Part shown: positions 10,401-17,945 of the stretch, piece by piece
Numbering within the stretch: the stretch's first letter is position 1
Layout: every line of letters begins with the position of its first letter
Source: Clostridia bacterium
GTDB taxonomy: Bacteria > Bacillota > Clostridia > TANB77 > CAG-508
NCBI GenBank assembly: GCA_016290095.1
Contig: JAEESU010000008.1
Span: 1 to 44,138, forward strand
DNA: 44,138 bases
Reading direction: 5' to 3'
Notes under the pieces: generated by a model
The model's database searches: none
Told to the model about the DNA's origin: nothing
Seen by the model: the letters and a program-made list of their open reading frames with translations, nothing else
Translations under genes and position numbers: made by a program

Positions 10401-10949
10401 AGTGCATTAATGGCATCAAGCGTAGAAAGAAAGAAAATGAGAGACAGAATGGTTGCATCAGGATTACTAGATTATATGGAAACTCTTCTAGATGGAGTTG
10501 ATGAGCCAGGAGAAACTAGTGCAGCAACAGAAGAAGGAGAAACTGGAAGAGGTAGACATGCAAATCTTCTTGAAGAACAACTTGCTCAACCTGAATTACA
10601 AGAAATTGAAGTAGAAGTTGAAGGCAAGAAAAAGAAGATTAGCAGATTAGATGCTTTGATAGTTTCAGAAGGCATAAAAACAGGAAAAAGACTAGTAAGA
10701 AGAAATTATAGAACAATGAGAAAACCATTAAGTATGGATCCTAATACAGCAGCATTGGATGCTGCATTAAAGAAAAAAATGATTGAATCTGGAAGATTAA
10801 TGGCAGGTCCAGAATATGATGTAGGCGAGGCACTAGATTTAGAATTAGCAGAAATAGCTGACTTAGGTGGCGCAGGTGCTGCAAAAGCAAATGAAATGAT
10901 TGCTGAAAGACAAAAGAAAAAAGCAAAAAAATCTGAGGATCAAGGTTAG
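4407..10949 (+). CDS. Giant VirB6-like T4SS membrane protein with repeat-bearing tail (paralog B, 2180 aa)
   Basis: A signal peptide ends near SVYA-AS (residue ~34). Hydrophobic segments follow, then the pre-membrane motif IVYNQVPALDINFF (about 142-155). A cysteine-rich stretch with nine Cys lies at about 173-207. The VirB6-like polytopic core follows at about 230-490 (GIKMAISNIA near 259; degenerate second signature GVSYAF...WLKEF near 406-428). The remaining ~1680 residues are charged and helical. They include a Gly-rich hydrophobic hairpin (near 750-790), three short modules of the form GxSYD-x-G (near 1030, 1675, 1715), and five repeats of ~75-80 residues (1072-1885). A final K/R/E-rich helical end follows. 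Most VirB6 proteins have 300-900 residues. The large tail is presumably cytoplasmic, but topology is unproven. The start follows an AAAGGAG site, and the gene is spaced 15 bases before its next paralog. Confidence 0.75.
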   Translation: MTIFFKTSLKKIILIILTISILLTFFAEPSVYAASSFQIAKLDLQDGEFYYSGTTKGTYTVTEGIFAWLLNAIGEIADWLIGLLTMGFRMVFVGWTALFERLLTWALQTTTGVNLEGEDVVENSTDLMGLITSSNNVTVEAIVYNQVPALDINFFKTKEDMDPTISGTGQKLTCEVCGKPVDECVGADGTKCGSECGCAADEECCDACEEYIKNLKILADTDPNHRSIIQLIRDYLAQWYYIIRVLAFAVMLLILIAIGIKMAISNIASEKAVYKRMLVDWLVGLIILVGIHYIMYFTFLVNESLVNSIHEVSKGLNRAQMQSLNLMTLAERSGQSIENYTNQDLEIKVYEEIRTRAYDPKLTVGLPGMIMYMALVYFAVRYTIVYVKRYITIMILALMGPGLGVSYAFQKVFTGKSPAYSKWLKEFVMNVIIQIIHAILYSIFIAQALILALDSLSGMIIALVFMNFALKADKTFRKIFNMSGELIDSTGSAGDPETMKQPFNAVKGFFQASATKTVGKALLHTPYAKGVKAVGKIGVAGAAAAATGLAVGGKKAASKIAEALPEGAKEKLDAISDKMDEAIDNADQNNKNGLPIRMLRKLRGRPASKQQLDANLEKARQEYNSATTDKDKIKAGRKYQKAKRERDKAQAILKQPGALKIAATRFTRAIDVRNTFNFREGFHPVSNIMELFKGTFGTKTYNPTTGKRERDYNGVYSKLAIGRGIMGLSDKDKKALKDFSKFAASGLVGMASMFVGMGTLVAHPKAGLTLLAHGAYQTDKVFGLRAPDIKHYRQRSYTFSEFSEGAINNMRTSAKIRSAEEMDQLLNGEMTDVEQRLNVRLTNVENRVNRKLLMQKYNARGLRGVFTRLKARRRGVGGTQRSIKAPSQIRTKQIPPAEYDDRILVVAKPKKDRRPITNLGAEYAKMMEGFEKEARQDYVAEDYLGRQKYKKKYGRLLLDENGNPIQEDPKVLKDYLAMVKAFDSEAENIGDAQAILKLQRLKKKAERQAQRQMQSEALQEEFRKLGFSYDIGSGILTPLQGQQGKRKASDTAPQIGRHDLYGTGDRSKARAQANMQAINQAFDHAIIRISNGGRIDLNDERTYNKLVTQVTANLREAGVLGQKQEVGSLFKKGKLRSSIEEKVAYSNTRAHTLDKFLERNLTKEEAASVKKAITAILSDADLSTVTAKEIFDQISGFEDGKKSYTDEEKRKIAVIDKYLKALRQEDGEYTLIQAAVERDNPFVEQRERQARGALDRILEGEFSKAGIGGNPEISIRRVSSSDIDRRSIKDGVISKARIKKINEELQKAIAEVASTQELDVRNKEQLQQITDKLTQSLRDAGIIASFQTADTLFKKGKFKEIIVSQMQVAGSSSMGEAYTSGETIKSSDVQLRTITIEDLAAATVGKRLTAEDIVTINAEIQAAVVEEGVAQGFGDKKKLQKKIIKSVTKKLVEDGILTSSQSAKALFKEGVLEEVVEDQIVVASTRETEIRKYNEEREQGHDVPAQFVTGIDSSSIDTVESRRTYTTEDLLRINVEIRAAVVETADGEKLDVSDRKTRRALEEAVTQRLYDAGLIDEDQRASEIFKKGVLEQTLRQEAVRANAKTSGLDTFLDTILSDDEVHAVREVISTSTEAELTEMTRDELYDRIRALVPETQEDREKRDSMFMEEIEAQGLSYDEDSHEVEVTRELTQEEQASQDRFNRILVEVYASQGLIYDPKTGTTKRAEAEGTTEVEETREELEEVTTKQDEERRLTSADYALVYSEIDAIIMRLANGDTLDFSSDKTISEILRLLSNRLGSAGLLTSDQTITSIFSKGSLERVIKDRSVKANIRIEASQRRMQETLSAQESKQVRSVIDDLAKKADDVRAVSAEDVFTEMVSRGAISTDETHSSGPVMPESRTEIRPESESEPRKPVSITEKISAIGEHLRTIQEVAEQAETVRTARNMAETRRQEMIESDRAEKAAGLGQFLESRREEVVASETTRTVARNISASGSESALMASSVERKKMRDRMVASGLLDYMETLLDGVDEPGETSAATEEGETGRGRHANLLEEQLAQPELQEIEVEVEGKKKKISRLDALIVSEGIKTGKRLVRRNYRTMRKPLSMDPNTAALDAALKKKMIESGRLMAGPEYDVGEALDLELAEIADLGGAGAAKANEMIAERQKKKAKKSEDQG
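7621..10060 (+). repeat. Five diverged protein repeats in the giant VirB6-like tail
   Basis: Five copies of a ~75-80-residue unit start near nucleotides 7621, 8290, 8626, 8970 and 9660. Each has an initial helix with I-x-x-E-I/L-x-x-A-I/V, then LD or a related turn, then a helix ending D/AG-I/L-L (AGVLGQ, AGIIAS, DGILTS, AGLIDE, AGLLTS). Each closes with a Q-x(n)-LFKKG-x-L/F-type motif (LFKKGKLR, LFKKGKFK, LFKEGVLE, IFKKGVLE, IFSKGSLE). Copies 1, 4 and 5 carry an added ~50-residue module (LDKFLERNLTKEE, LDTFLDTILSDDE, RRMQETLSAQE, each followed by an AKEIFDQI-like end). DNA identity is low, so the repeats are old and selected at protein level. Confidence 0.7.
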
Positions 10950-10963
10950 AAAGGAGAAATGAT

Positions 10964-13801
10964 ATGAAAAGAGTATTTAAAAAGTTTTTAATAATAGTAT
11001 TAATAATATTTACACTAAACAATTTTCTAATTTCTAGCCTAGATGGCCTTGCATATAAAGTATATGCAGATGACCCTCCAACTGCAGCTGACGTTGATGC
11101 TACTAGACAGGAAACAACTAATATTATTGAAGAATTATTAGGAGCTGTAATAGGAATATTCACATTTATACCAAAGGTATCAGCAGTTGGTTTGGCAGTT
11201 GCTGTAGATAATTTACTTAAAGAGTTAGCTTATAGCCAAGGATATGTTGATGACAATGGAAATATTCAAACTGGAGCAAAGCCTGGTGTGGCTGCTGGAG
11301 TAGGACAAACATTAACTGCTATTACACCATTTGATATATTGTTTAATAAAATTGCAATTACAGATATTAATTTTTTCAATTTTGACGGATTGCCAGAAAC
11401 ACATGTTATATATAAAATTAGAACTAATATCGCTGGTTGGTATTATGTAATGAGAATAATTACACTAGCTATATTATTAGTAATATTAGTTTATATAGGT
11501 ATAAGAATGGCGCTTTCTACAGTTGCTATAGATAAAGTATTATATAAGAAAATGCTTGTAGACTGGTTAACAAGTTTAGCACTAGTATTTTTATTACACT
11601 ATATTGCTATTTTTGCGATAAATGCAAACTCAGCATTAGTAAACATGTTAGCTAATGTTGGTGGTGGTACAGAGAATAACACAAAATTATTTGCATTTGA
11701 AGTTGCTATGGCAGATATGTTAAGTGGTTCTTTTGGAATTAGTCTTAATTCTTTAGGGCAAGCAATAGTATATTGTATGTTAGTTGCACAAACATTTGGA
11801 TTATTCTTATCATATTTTTCTCGTATGTTAAAACTAGCATTCTTACTAATTATTGCTCCATTAATTACTTTAACATATTCTATTGATAAAATAGGTGATG
11901 GAAAAGCGCAAGCATTAGGAAATTGGCTAAAAGAATTTGTTTATACAATTCTAATACAACCTTTCCATTGTGTTATTTATATAGCATTTGTCTCAATGGC
12001 TCTTACATTATTGCAAGATTCAAGAGGAAGCGCTACAAGCCAGATGGCAGCTGGTATTATAGCAGTATTATGTATTAGATTTACAAAAGAAGCGGAAAAA
12101 ATTATAAGAAAAATATTTAGCTTCAAAAATGACGAAAATACAGGATCTATCGCAGGTGGTATGGCAATGACAGCAGTTGCATTGAATTCAGCACAAAAAA
12201 TTGGTAAAGGTACTGCAGCAGCAGCTCATAGAATGGCTGGATTTAAAGATACTGCTGGTGAAGCAATGGCAATGGGAAAAGCAAGAGCTATGGCTGTTGG
12301 TGGATTAATAGCAGATAGTTTTCATAGAAGTAATAATCCTGATTCTCCAGAAGAAGAAAAGAAAACATTTGCAGATAGAAGAAATGAGGCTATGGAAGCA
12401 ATAAATGCTAAGAAAGCTGCTAAAAAACTAGAGAAAGATAATAAACATCGTAATATAAATAAAGCATCAAAACCTCAACTTGAGGGTGAAGCTGCAGCAA
12501 TTATGGCAGAGAGTAAGAGAAATGGAGTTAAAATGTCAAAGAGCCTTGCTATGTCACAGGCTAGACTAAAACTTGCTAGAGCAAATAGGGATAATGCTAA
12601 GAGAGAAAACGGCGGAAAAGTACCTGAAATAAAAGGTGTAAGAGGTAAAATAGGAAGAACATATAAAAAAGCAAAAAGCTTTGTTAACCAATCACAAGTT
12701 ATACAACAATTTGTTAAACCAATGGTTCAAAGCCAAATGGCAGCTGGTATTGGACTTGGTGTAGGTGCTATGATGTATGGTTCTGGAAGTGGTTTAGCTC
12801 AATCATTTGGTGCTGGTGTAGCTATGAAAAAAGGTATTTCTGAAGTTATGAAGAGCAGTACAACAACACTTGCGTCAGATATTACGAACCGTCTACAATC
12901 TATAGGTGTTGAAGAAGGTGACGGAGTAGATGCTAAACTAGATGAAATTGTTGCAAATGGAGAAAGCAATCAATACGAAGATTCAGCAATAAGTGATAAA
13001 TTAAAAGAAATTGAAAAAGCATTACAAAGTGCTGGACTTACTGAAGGTCAATCACAAGAAATAAGACATAGCATACAAAATAGTATTAATAGAGATGTAC
13101 TTAAAAATCCTGGAACAAGTGTAGAGCAAATGTTAAGAAATGCAACAGCAGCTGTACAAAGCTCTAGTGCATATACTAGAATGAGTGCATCACAAAGAGC
13201 AGTAGCTGATAGAGCACTTACTTCAAATGGTGATGTTGCAGATACAATGACTTCTTATGCAACAACAAAACAAGAAGCTCAAATATATCAAACAATGAGA
13301 AATGCAGATGAAATGGGTATTAGTCCAAATACATTAGCAGATAAAGTTAATGATCTATATTGGTATACTGGAAATGATATTACAACAGAAAATACTCAAG
13401 AAACTCCTCAACAGGAAAATCCTGAACCAGGAAATGGTGGACCAGGAAATGGTGAAGAACCTCCTGCTGAAAGAGATGATGGAGAGTCTCAAGAAGAAAT
13501 AGAACAATTAAGACAACAATTAGATGAAGCTCAATCTGAAATTGATAGACTTGAAGAAGAAAGAGATAGAATTGAAGCTGAAGCTGCAGAGGATATGGAT
13601 GAAAAACTAGCAGAAATAGATCAAAGATTAGAAGAATATGATGCAAGAATTGATGAAATAGAAAAAACAATTGATCAATTAGAATATGAAGCTCAGCTTA
13701 GTGAAGAAAATCCACCTGTAGAAGGTGAACAACCTAATCTTCCACCAGATCAACCTGGAAATGGAAGAACTGATCAAGGTGATGATGATCAACAATCTTA
13801 A
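10964..13801 (+). CDS. VirB6-like T4SS membrane protein with coiled-coil, acidic tail (paralog C, 945 aa)
   Basis: A signal peptide ends near KVYA-DD. The pre-membrane motif ILFNKIAITDINFF (about 125-138) precedes a polytopic core with both family signatures: GIRMALSTVA near 179 with YKKMLVDW, and APLITLTYSIDKIGDG with NWLKEF near 298-325. After the core comes an Ala/Met-rich segment (MAMTAVALNSAQ) and a long basic region. A second Gly-rich hydrophobic hairpin lies near 585-620 (GIGLGVGAMMYGSGSG). Near the C terminus are proline/glycine repeats (PGNGGPGNG), a strong coiled coil (EEIEQLRQQLDEAQSEIDRL), and an acidic Pro-rich end. The start follows AAAGGAGAA. It is likely a channel-platform subunit with a cytoplasmic tail for partner contacts; the tail role is inferred. 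Confidence 0.72.
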   Translation: MKRVFKKFLIIVLIIFTLNNFLISSLDGLAYKVYADDPPTAADVDATRQETTNIIEELLGAVIGIFTFIPKVSAVGLAVAVDNLLKELAYSQGYVDDNGNIQTGAKPGVAAGVGQTLTAITPFDILFNKIAITDINFFNFDGLPETHVIYKIRTNIAGWYYVMRIITLAILLVILVYIGIRMALSTVAIDKVLYKKMLVDWLTSLALVFLLHYIAIFAINANSALVNMLANVGGGTENNTKLFAFEVAMADMLSGSFGISLNSLGQAIVYCMLVAQTFGLFLSYFSRMLKLAFLLIIAPLITLTYSIDKIGDGKAQALGNWLKEFVYTILIQPFHCVIYIAFVSMALTLLQDSRGSATSQMAAGIIAVLCIRFTKEAEKIIRKIFSFKNDENTGSIAGGMAMTAVALNSAQKIGKGTAAAAHRMAGFKDTAGEAMAMGKARAMAVGGLIADSFHRSNNPDSPEEEKKTFADRRNEAMEAINAKKAAKKLEKDNKHRNINKASKPQLEGEAAAIMAESKRNGVKMSKSLAMSQARLKLARANRDNAKRENGGKVPEIKGVRGKIGRTYKKAKSFVNQSQVIQQFVKPMVQSQMAAGIGLGVGAMMYGSGSGLAQSFGAGVAMKKGISEVMKSSTTTLASDITNRLQSIGVEEGDGVDAKLDEIVANGESNQYEDSAISDKLKEIEKALQSAGLTEGQSQEIRHSIQNSINRDVLKNPGTSVEQMLRNATAAVQSSSAYTRMSASQRAVADRALTSNGDVADTMTSYATTKQEAQIYQTMRNADEMGISPNTLADKVNDLYWYTGNDITTENTQETPQQENPEPGNGGPGNGEEPPAERDDGESQEEIEQLRQQLDEAQSEIDRLEEERDRIEAEAAEDMDEKLAEIDQRLEEYDARIDEIEKTIDQLEYEAQLSEENPPVEGEQPNLPPDQPGNGRTDQGDDDQQS

Positions 13802-13823
13802 AAGATAGGAGGGAGAGAAAACC

Positions 13824-16379
13824 ATGAATAAAATTATAAGTAAAATACTAATAATTTTTATAATAGCAGTGATACTGTTTGAATTTTCTTTCAGCAATAT
13901 CTGCAATGCCTCTGGTGGAATTGATAGTGGTACTATCAATACAATCTCTAATCTTATCGGAGGAATTGTATCAATTATATTATGGATTCCAAAATTAATA
14001 ATAACAGGAACATTGTGGCTAGCTGATGATCTGGTTATTACTACAGCTCTGGAAAAAGATGGTAAAACTAGTACAGCTGGACCAGTAGCTACACCATTTG
14101 ATATTTTCTTTAATCATTATAAATTGTTAAGGATAAACTTTTTTGATAGATCTGATGAATCAGGTCAAACTGTACAACCAAAAATTAAAGATGCAGTAGC
14201 AATGTGGTTTTACATAATTAGAGCAATAGCATTAATAATACTTTTACTAATTTTAATATATGTTGGAATTAGAATGGCATTATCAACTGTTGCTGAACAA
14301 AGAGTAAAATATAGAAAAATGTTTTTCGACTGGGTATGTAGCATTATTTTAGTCTTTGTATTACAATATTTAGCAATATTTTTAATATATTTAAATGATG
14401 CTATTGTATCATTAATAGAAGGATTAATATCTGGAGAAGATGGACTTGGACAAGCGGTTTCAAGAATTCTAACAGAAGCATTGATAGGTGTTGGTACAGG
14501 AAGTATAATGGCATTTTTAGTATATGCAATGATAACAATACAAACATTATTCTTCTTTATTGCATATGTTAATCGTATGTTAAAAGTAGCATTTTTAATT
14601 ATGATTTCACCATTAATTACAATAACATATTCAATAGATAAAATGGGTGATGGAAAAGCACAAGCATTAGAGTCTTGGTTAAAAGAATTTATATTTACTA
14701 TATTAATTCAACCATTTGATTGTATAATGTATTTAGCATTTGTTTCAGCAGCGGTTTCTCTATTAGGAGCAAACAATAGCAATACATTCTTGGAGAGTTT
14801 AGGATTTAATCCTGAGGTAAATGAAATTGCAAATGGTGTTTTAGCAATATTATGTTTGAAATTTATAAATGATGGTGAGAAAGTTATTAGACAAATTTTC
14901 AACTTCTCAGATGATAATAGTGCAACTTCAATGGCTGCTGGTGCAGCAGTTGCAGTTATGGCAATGCAAAAAGCACAACAAATGTCTAAAAAGACAACAA
15001 AAATTGCAGGTACTGGTGCTAAATTTGGAAAAGCACTTACACAAGATTCAAAATTACTAGGCAAAATTACAAACAATAAATCTGTTGAAAAAATACTAAA
15101 TACAGCTAAGAATGTTACTGATAAAATAAAAGATATTCCTGCTATTAAAAATATACAAAAAACAATTAAAGGAGTTAAGAAACTTACAAATAGAGCATTT
15201 ACTTCTAAGGGCGGAAAAATTGCTTCAAGAGTGTTAAGTAAGTCTTCAGCAGTTACATTAGCTGCAATGAGTGCTGCAATGCTGTATGCATCTGGTTCTA
15301 ATGGAGCATTAGAATCTTCTGCAGCAGGAATTAATATGTATGGTTCACTTGATAAGAGGTTTAGTAGTAGTTTAAATTCTATTGCTGCAGAAGGACAAAA
15401 ACCATTACAAGAGATGGAAGATAAGTCAAGAGAAGATCTAGGTAGAGATATAGATGATATGACAGATCAATTAGCTGAAGAAGGCTTAACAGAAGAACAA
15501 ATGGATCAAGTTGATGAATTAGACCAAGAAGCAACAGATGCAGAAAATGATGCAGATGAAACAAGAGAAAAAGCGTTAGAAGAGAAAAAAGCGGAAAGAG
15601 ATGAACAACGTGCAGATTTGGATTCACAAATTGCTAATATGGAAGCACTTATAGCTGCAAGACCTAATGTAAGTCAAAGCAGATATGATGATCTTGAGAG
15701 ACTTAAGAGAGAAAGAGAAGCATTAGGGGATCAAGAAGAATTAAGTGAAGAAGATATTGCTGAGGTTGATAACAGAGAAGAAGTGAAAGCATCTAGAGAA
15801 ATTGCAGAGAAAAAGAAAAGAATAGCAAATACAGCAAGAGATAGAAAAGATGCTATGCAACAAATGGCTGAATTCGATACAGAAGAAGCTGCTAAGAAGA
15901 GATTAGATGGATATTCAAGACCAGTTAAAGATTCCGAATTAGAAGCACAAGCTGATAGAATTTTAGCATTAATATCTGCAATACAAGCACAGAAAAAAAT
16001 AGGTGACACAACTGAAACTGATACAAGCACAGAGAATGTTTTAGATGAAAAAGATGATGCTACAGCAGAAAGAACAAGGCAACATCTTATTGGATCAATA
16101 CGTAGTGCAGTTGTAAGAGGTAGCGATTTTGATATTGAGGAATACATTAATGACCATATAGGAGTAGATTCTACTTCTAGAGGAACATTGGGATATTATT
16201 TAGCATCAGCTATTAGTGATTATAAAGACTTAGAAAATAGAAGAGCATATGCAGAAAGGGTTGTTAAACCAGCAAAATCTCTTGGATTTGATGGAGATGA
16301 CGTAAAGAGTCGTATGTATGAGACTGCAATTGAGCCAAGAGCTCAAAGACAAGAGAGAAAAAGTAGGCATACTGGTTAA
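13824..16379 (+). CDS. VirB6-like T4SS membrane protein with helical tail (paralog D, 851 aa)
   Basis: A signal peptide ends near NICNA-SG, with a ribosome binding site AGGAGGGAG 8 bases upstream of the ATG. The pre-membrane motif IFFNHYKLLRINFF is at about 94-107. The core signatures are the cleanest in the set: GIRMALSTVAEQ (near 147) with YRKMFFDW, and SPLITITYSIDKMGDG with SWLKEF (near 262-290). The tail begins with an Ala-rich segment (AAGAAVAVMAMQ). It continues with a Lys-rich region, a second hydrophobic hairpin near 472-505 (AAMSAAMLYASGSNG) and a heavily charged E/K/R/D coiled-coil region to the end. It resembles paralog C most closely, so the two probably arose by a late tandem duplication. 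The same T4SS platform role is inferred. Confidence 0.72.
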   Translation: MNKIISKILIIFIIAVILFEFSFSNICNASGGIDSGTINTISNLIGGIVSIILWIPKLIITGTLWLADDLVITTALEKDGKTSTAGPVATPFDIFFNHYKLLRINFFDRSDESGQTVQPKIKDAVAMWFYIIRAIALIILLLILIYVGIRMALSTVAEQRVKYRKMFFDWVCSIILVFVLQYLAIFLIYLNDAIVSLIEGLISGEDGLGQAVSRILTEALIGVGTGSIMAFLVYAMITIQTLFFFIAYVNRMLKVAFLIMISPLITITYSIDKMGDGKAQALESWLKEFIFTILIQPFDCIMYLAFVSAAVSLLGANNSNTFLESLGFNPEVNEIANGVLAILCLKFINDGEKVIRQIFNFSDDNSATSMAAGAAVAVMAMQKAQQMSKKTTKIAGTGAKFGKALTQDSKLLGKITNNKSVEKILNTAKNVTDKIKDIPAIKNIQKTIKGVKKLTNRAFTSKGGKIASRVLSKSSAVTLAAMSAAMLYASGSNGALESSAAGINMYGSLDKRFSSSLNSIAAEGQKPLQEMEDKSREDLGRDIDDMTDQLAEEGLTEEQMDQVDELDQEATDAENDADETREKALEEKKAERDEQRADLDSQIANMEALIAARPNVSQSRYDDLERLKREREALGDQEELSEEDIAEVDNREEVKASREIAEKKKRIANTARDRKDAMQQMAEFDTEEAAKKRLDGYSRPVKDSELEAQADRILALISAIQAQKKIGDTTETDTSTENVLDEKDDATAERTRQHLIGSIRSAVVRGSDFDIEEYINDHIGVDSTSRGTLGYYLASAISDYKDLENRRAYAERVVKPAKSLGFDGDDVKSRMYETAIEPRAQRQERKSRHTG

Positions 16380-16403
16380 TATATAAAATAAAAGGAGTAT
16401 AGT

Positions 16404-16925
16404 ATGAAAGTAAGAGATAGTGGTAATAAGCTAATAATATTTGGAATAGTTGCAGTAATTGTTCTATCTATTTATGCAATTCGATTAGCAATGGCTAATA
16501 AAAAGCCTGATGTTTCTAAAATGACAGATGATGAAATAGCAATATATTTAAACGAGAAAATAGATGAAATGGAAAAAGAGAAACTGTCAGAATTGGGTGA
16601 AAGAGACAGAATGGAACATTATGTTGCAGAATTCATAAGTAGTATTGAAAAAGAAGATTATGAAAGTGCATATGAAATGTTATATGGCGATTTTAAGACA
16701 AATTATTTTCCAACATTAGAAAATTTTAAAGAATATGTAAGTACTAAGTTTCCTAAATTTATAGCAATAGAACATACTAATATTGAGAGAAATGGTGATA
16801 CTTATGTTTTGTGGACAAATTTCTCAGATTCATTGGGAAGCAAAGATTCATCAGTAGAAATGAAATTTGTTATAAAAGAATATGACTTAAATGATTTTAA
16901 GATGTCATTCTCAGTAATTTTATAG
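16404..16925 (+). CDS. Membrane-anchored NTF2-like protein, possible VirB8/TcpC-like T4SS subunit (short)
   Basis: The protein has 173 residues, with a single membrane anchor at about 9-28 (LIIFGIVAVIVLSIYAIRLA). A short linker follows, then one small alpha+beta domain: VAEFISSIEKEDYESAYEML then a FPTLENFKEYV helix and a strand-rich end. This helix-Y-x-x-A-Y pattern is typical of NTF2-like folds, the fold of VirB8 and TcpC, which bridge the inner membrane and outer parts of T4SS. The fold call is by pattern only. It lies 24 bases after the VirB6-like gene with an AAAAGGAG site. The next gene has the same layout, which supports a shared assembly role. Confidence 0.5.
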   Translation: MKVRDSGNKLIIFGIVAVIVLSIYAIRLAMANKKPDVSKMTDDEIAIYLNEKIDEMEKEKLSELGERDRMEHYVAEFISSIEKEDYESAYEMLYGDFKTNYFPTLENFKEYVSTKFPKFIAIEHTNIERNGDTYVLWTNFSDSLGSKDSSVEMKFVIKEYDLNDFKMSFSVIL

Positions 16926-16940
16926 TGGGGAGGAATTTAT

Positions 16941-17906
16941 ATGAATTTTACAGAATTTAGATTAAAAGCAAGACATTTTTTCAAAAAGAATGGTAAATTG
17001 TTATTTATTATATTTTTAGTATGGGCGGTAATCTTTTTGGTAAACTTAATATTAAAATTCCAACCAAAAGTGCTTGCACCTTCTACTACATATGAAATGC
17101 ATACATCTGTATTAGACTCAACTTCATCAGTGCCAACAGCAACAGGCTCAGAAATTGAAAAAATTATTAAAGAGTATATTGATTGTTGCAATGAAGGAAA
17201 ATATCAAAAAGCATTCAGTATGGTTTCAGAAGATTGTAGAAAAAATGAATTTAATGATAATATAGAAATTTTTATGGAATATGTATTAACCAAAATGCCT
17301 ACTCCAAAAACATATTCTATTCAAAATTATTCTAATATGACACTTGGAAAAAAGAAAATATACATTTATGAAGTAAAGTTTTTTGATGATTATCTAGCAA
17401 CAGGACTTACTGGTCAAATGTATGGATTCACTTCAGATAGAATTACTTTCTATCAAGGTGATGATGGATTAGAAATGAATGTTGGAAACTATATATATCA
17501 TACAAATCCAAAGAGAATTTCAGAAAACGAATATTTAAAAATAGATGTAACAGACAGAATTGTAAATTATAGTATTGAAACATATACAGTTAAATTTACA
17601 AATAAATCAAAATATACTATTGTTATTTCTGATAATGCTGAAGCAGATGAAGTAGTATTAAATCTTCCAAATGAATTTAGGAATCGTTCAGAAGTTTACA
17701 GTATTGTTTTAGAACCAGGAGAAACAAAAGATGTTCAAATGGTATTTAAAAAGTTTGTTGATGATGGAGATGATTCATTAGCATTATCATTTAACTTAAT
17801 TAGAGTAATGGAACAGTATTCTGGAACAGAAGATGTAGAAGATGAAGTAATTCAAAATGAAATAGATAATGCTATTTCAAAATTTAGTATGACTGTTGAT
17901 CTTTAA
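16941..17906 (+). CDS. Membrane-anchored NTF2-like plus beta-sandwich protein, possible VirB8/TcpC-like T4SS subunit
   Basis: The protein has 321 residues. A membrane anchor lies at about 19-39 (LLFIIFLVWAVIFLVNLIL), followed by a Ser/Thr-rich linker. An NTF2-like helical start follows (IIKEYIDCCNEGKYQKAFSM) and a domain whose second helix (FMEYVLTKMPTPKTYSI) matches the layout of the preceding protein. A C-terminal beta domain (about 205-320) includes YTVKFTNKSKYTIVIS and VLEPGETKDVQMVFKKF, which look like an Ig-like DUF4352-type sandwich. It starts 15 bases after the previous stop with GGGGAGG. It is the last gene before the terminator at 17915. A wall-side bridging subunit is the likely job; this is inference from fold and place. 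Confidence 0.5.
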   Translation: MNFTEFRLKARHFFKKNGKLLFIIFLVWAVIFLVNLILKFQPKVLAPSTTYEMHTSVLDSTSSVPTATGSEIEKIIKEYIDCCNEGKYQKAFSMVSEDCRKNEFNDNIEIFMEYVLTKMPTPKTYSIQNYSNMTLGKKKIYIYEVKFFDDYLATGLTGQMYGFTSDRITFYQGDDGLEMNVGNYIYHTNPKRISENEYLKIDVTDRIVNYSIETYTVKFTNKSKYTIVISDNAEADEVVLNLPNEFRNRSEVYSIVLEPGETKDVQMVFKKFVDDGDDSLALSFNLIRVMEQYSGTEDVEDEVIQNEIDNAISKFSMTVDL

Positions 17907-17914
17907 TAAAAATA

Positions 17915-17945
17915 AAAAAATCCTACTTTAGTAGGATTTTTTTTA
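17915..17945. terminator. Bidirectional intrinsic terminator
   Basis: The stem AAAATCCTAC/GTAGGATTTT has a TTTA loop and is flanked by an A-run on the left and a T-run on the right, so it can stop transcription from both sides. It ends the T4SS operon on the plus strand and the small minus-strand gene at 17943-18089, whose stop codon lies in the T-run. Confidence 0.85.

Noticed and set aside
4841-10458. Several minus-strand open frames of 63-191 codons inside the giant VirB6-like gene
   Set aside because: They lack ribosome binding sites, are rich in Leu/Phe/Ser as expected from antisense of a Glu/Lys-rich helical gene, and lie wholly within a strong coding frame.
13380-16147. Minus- and plus-strand frames within the tails of paralogs C and D (for example 13380-13670, 15731-16147)
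   Set aside because: Antisense or alternate-frame shadows of coiled-coil coding sequence; composition is low complexity and no start signals are present.
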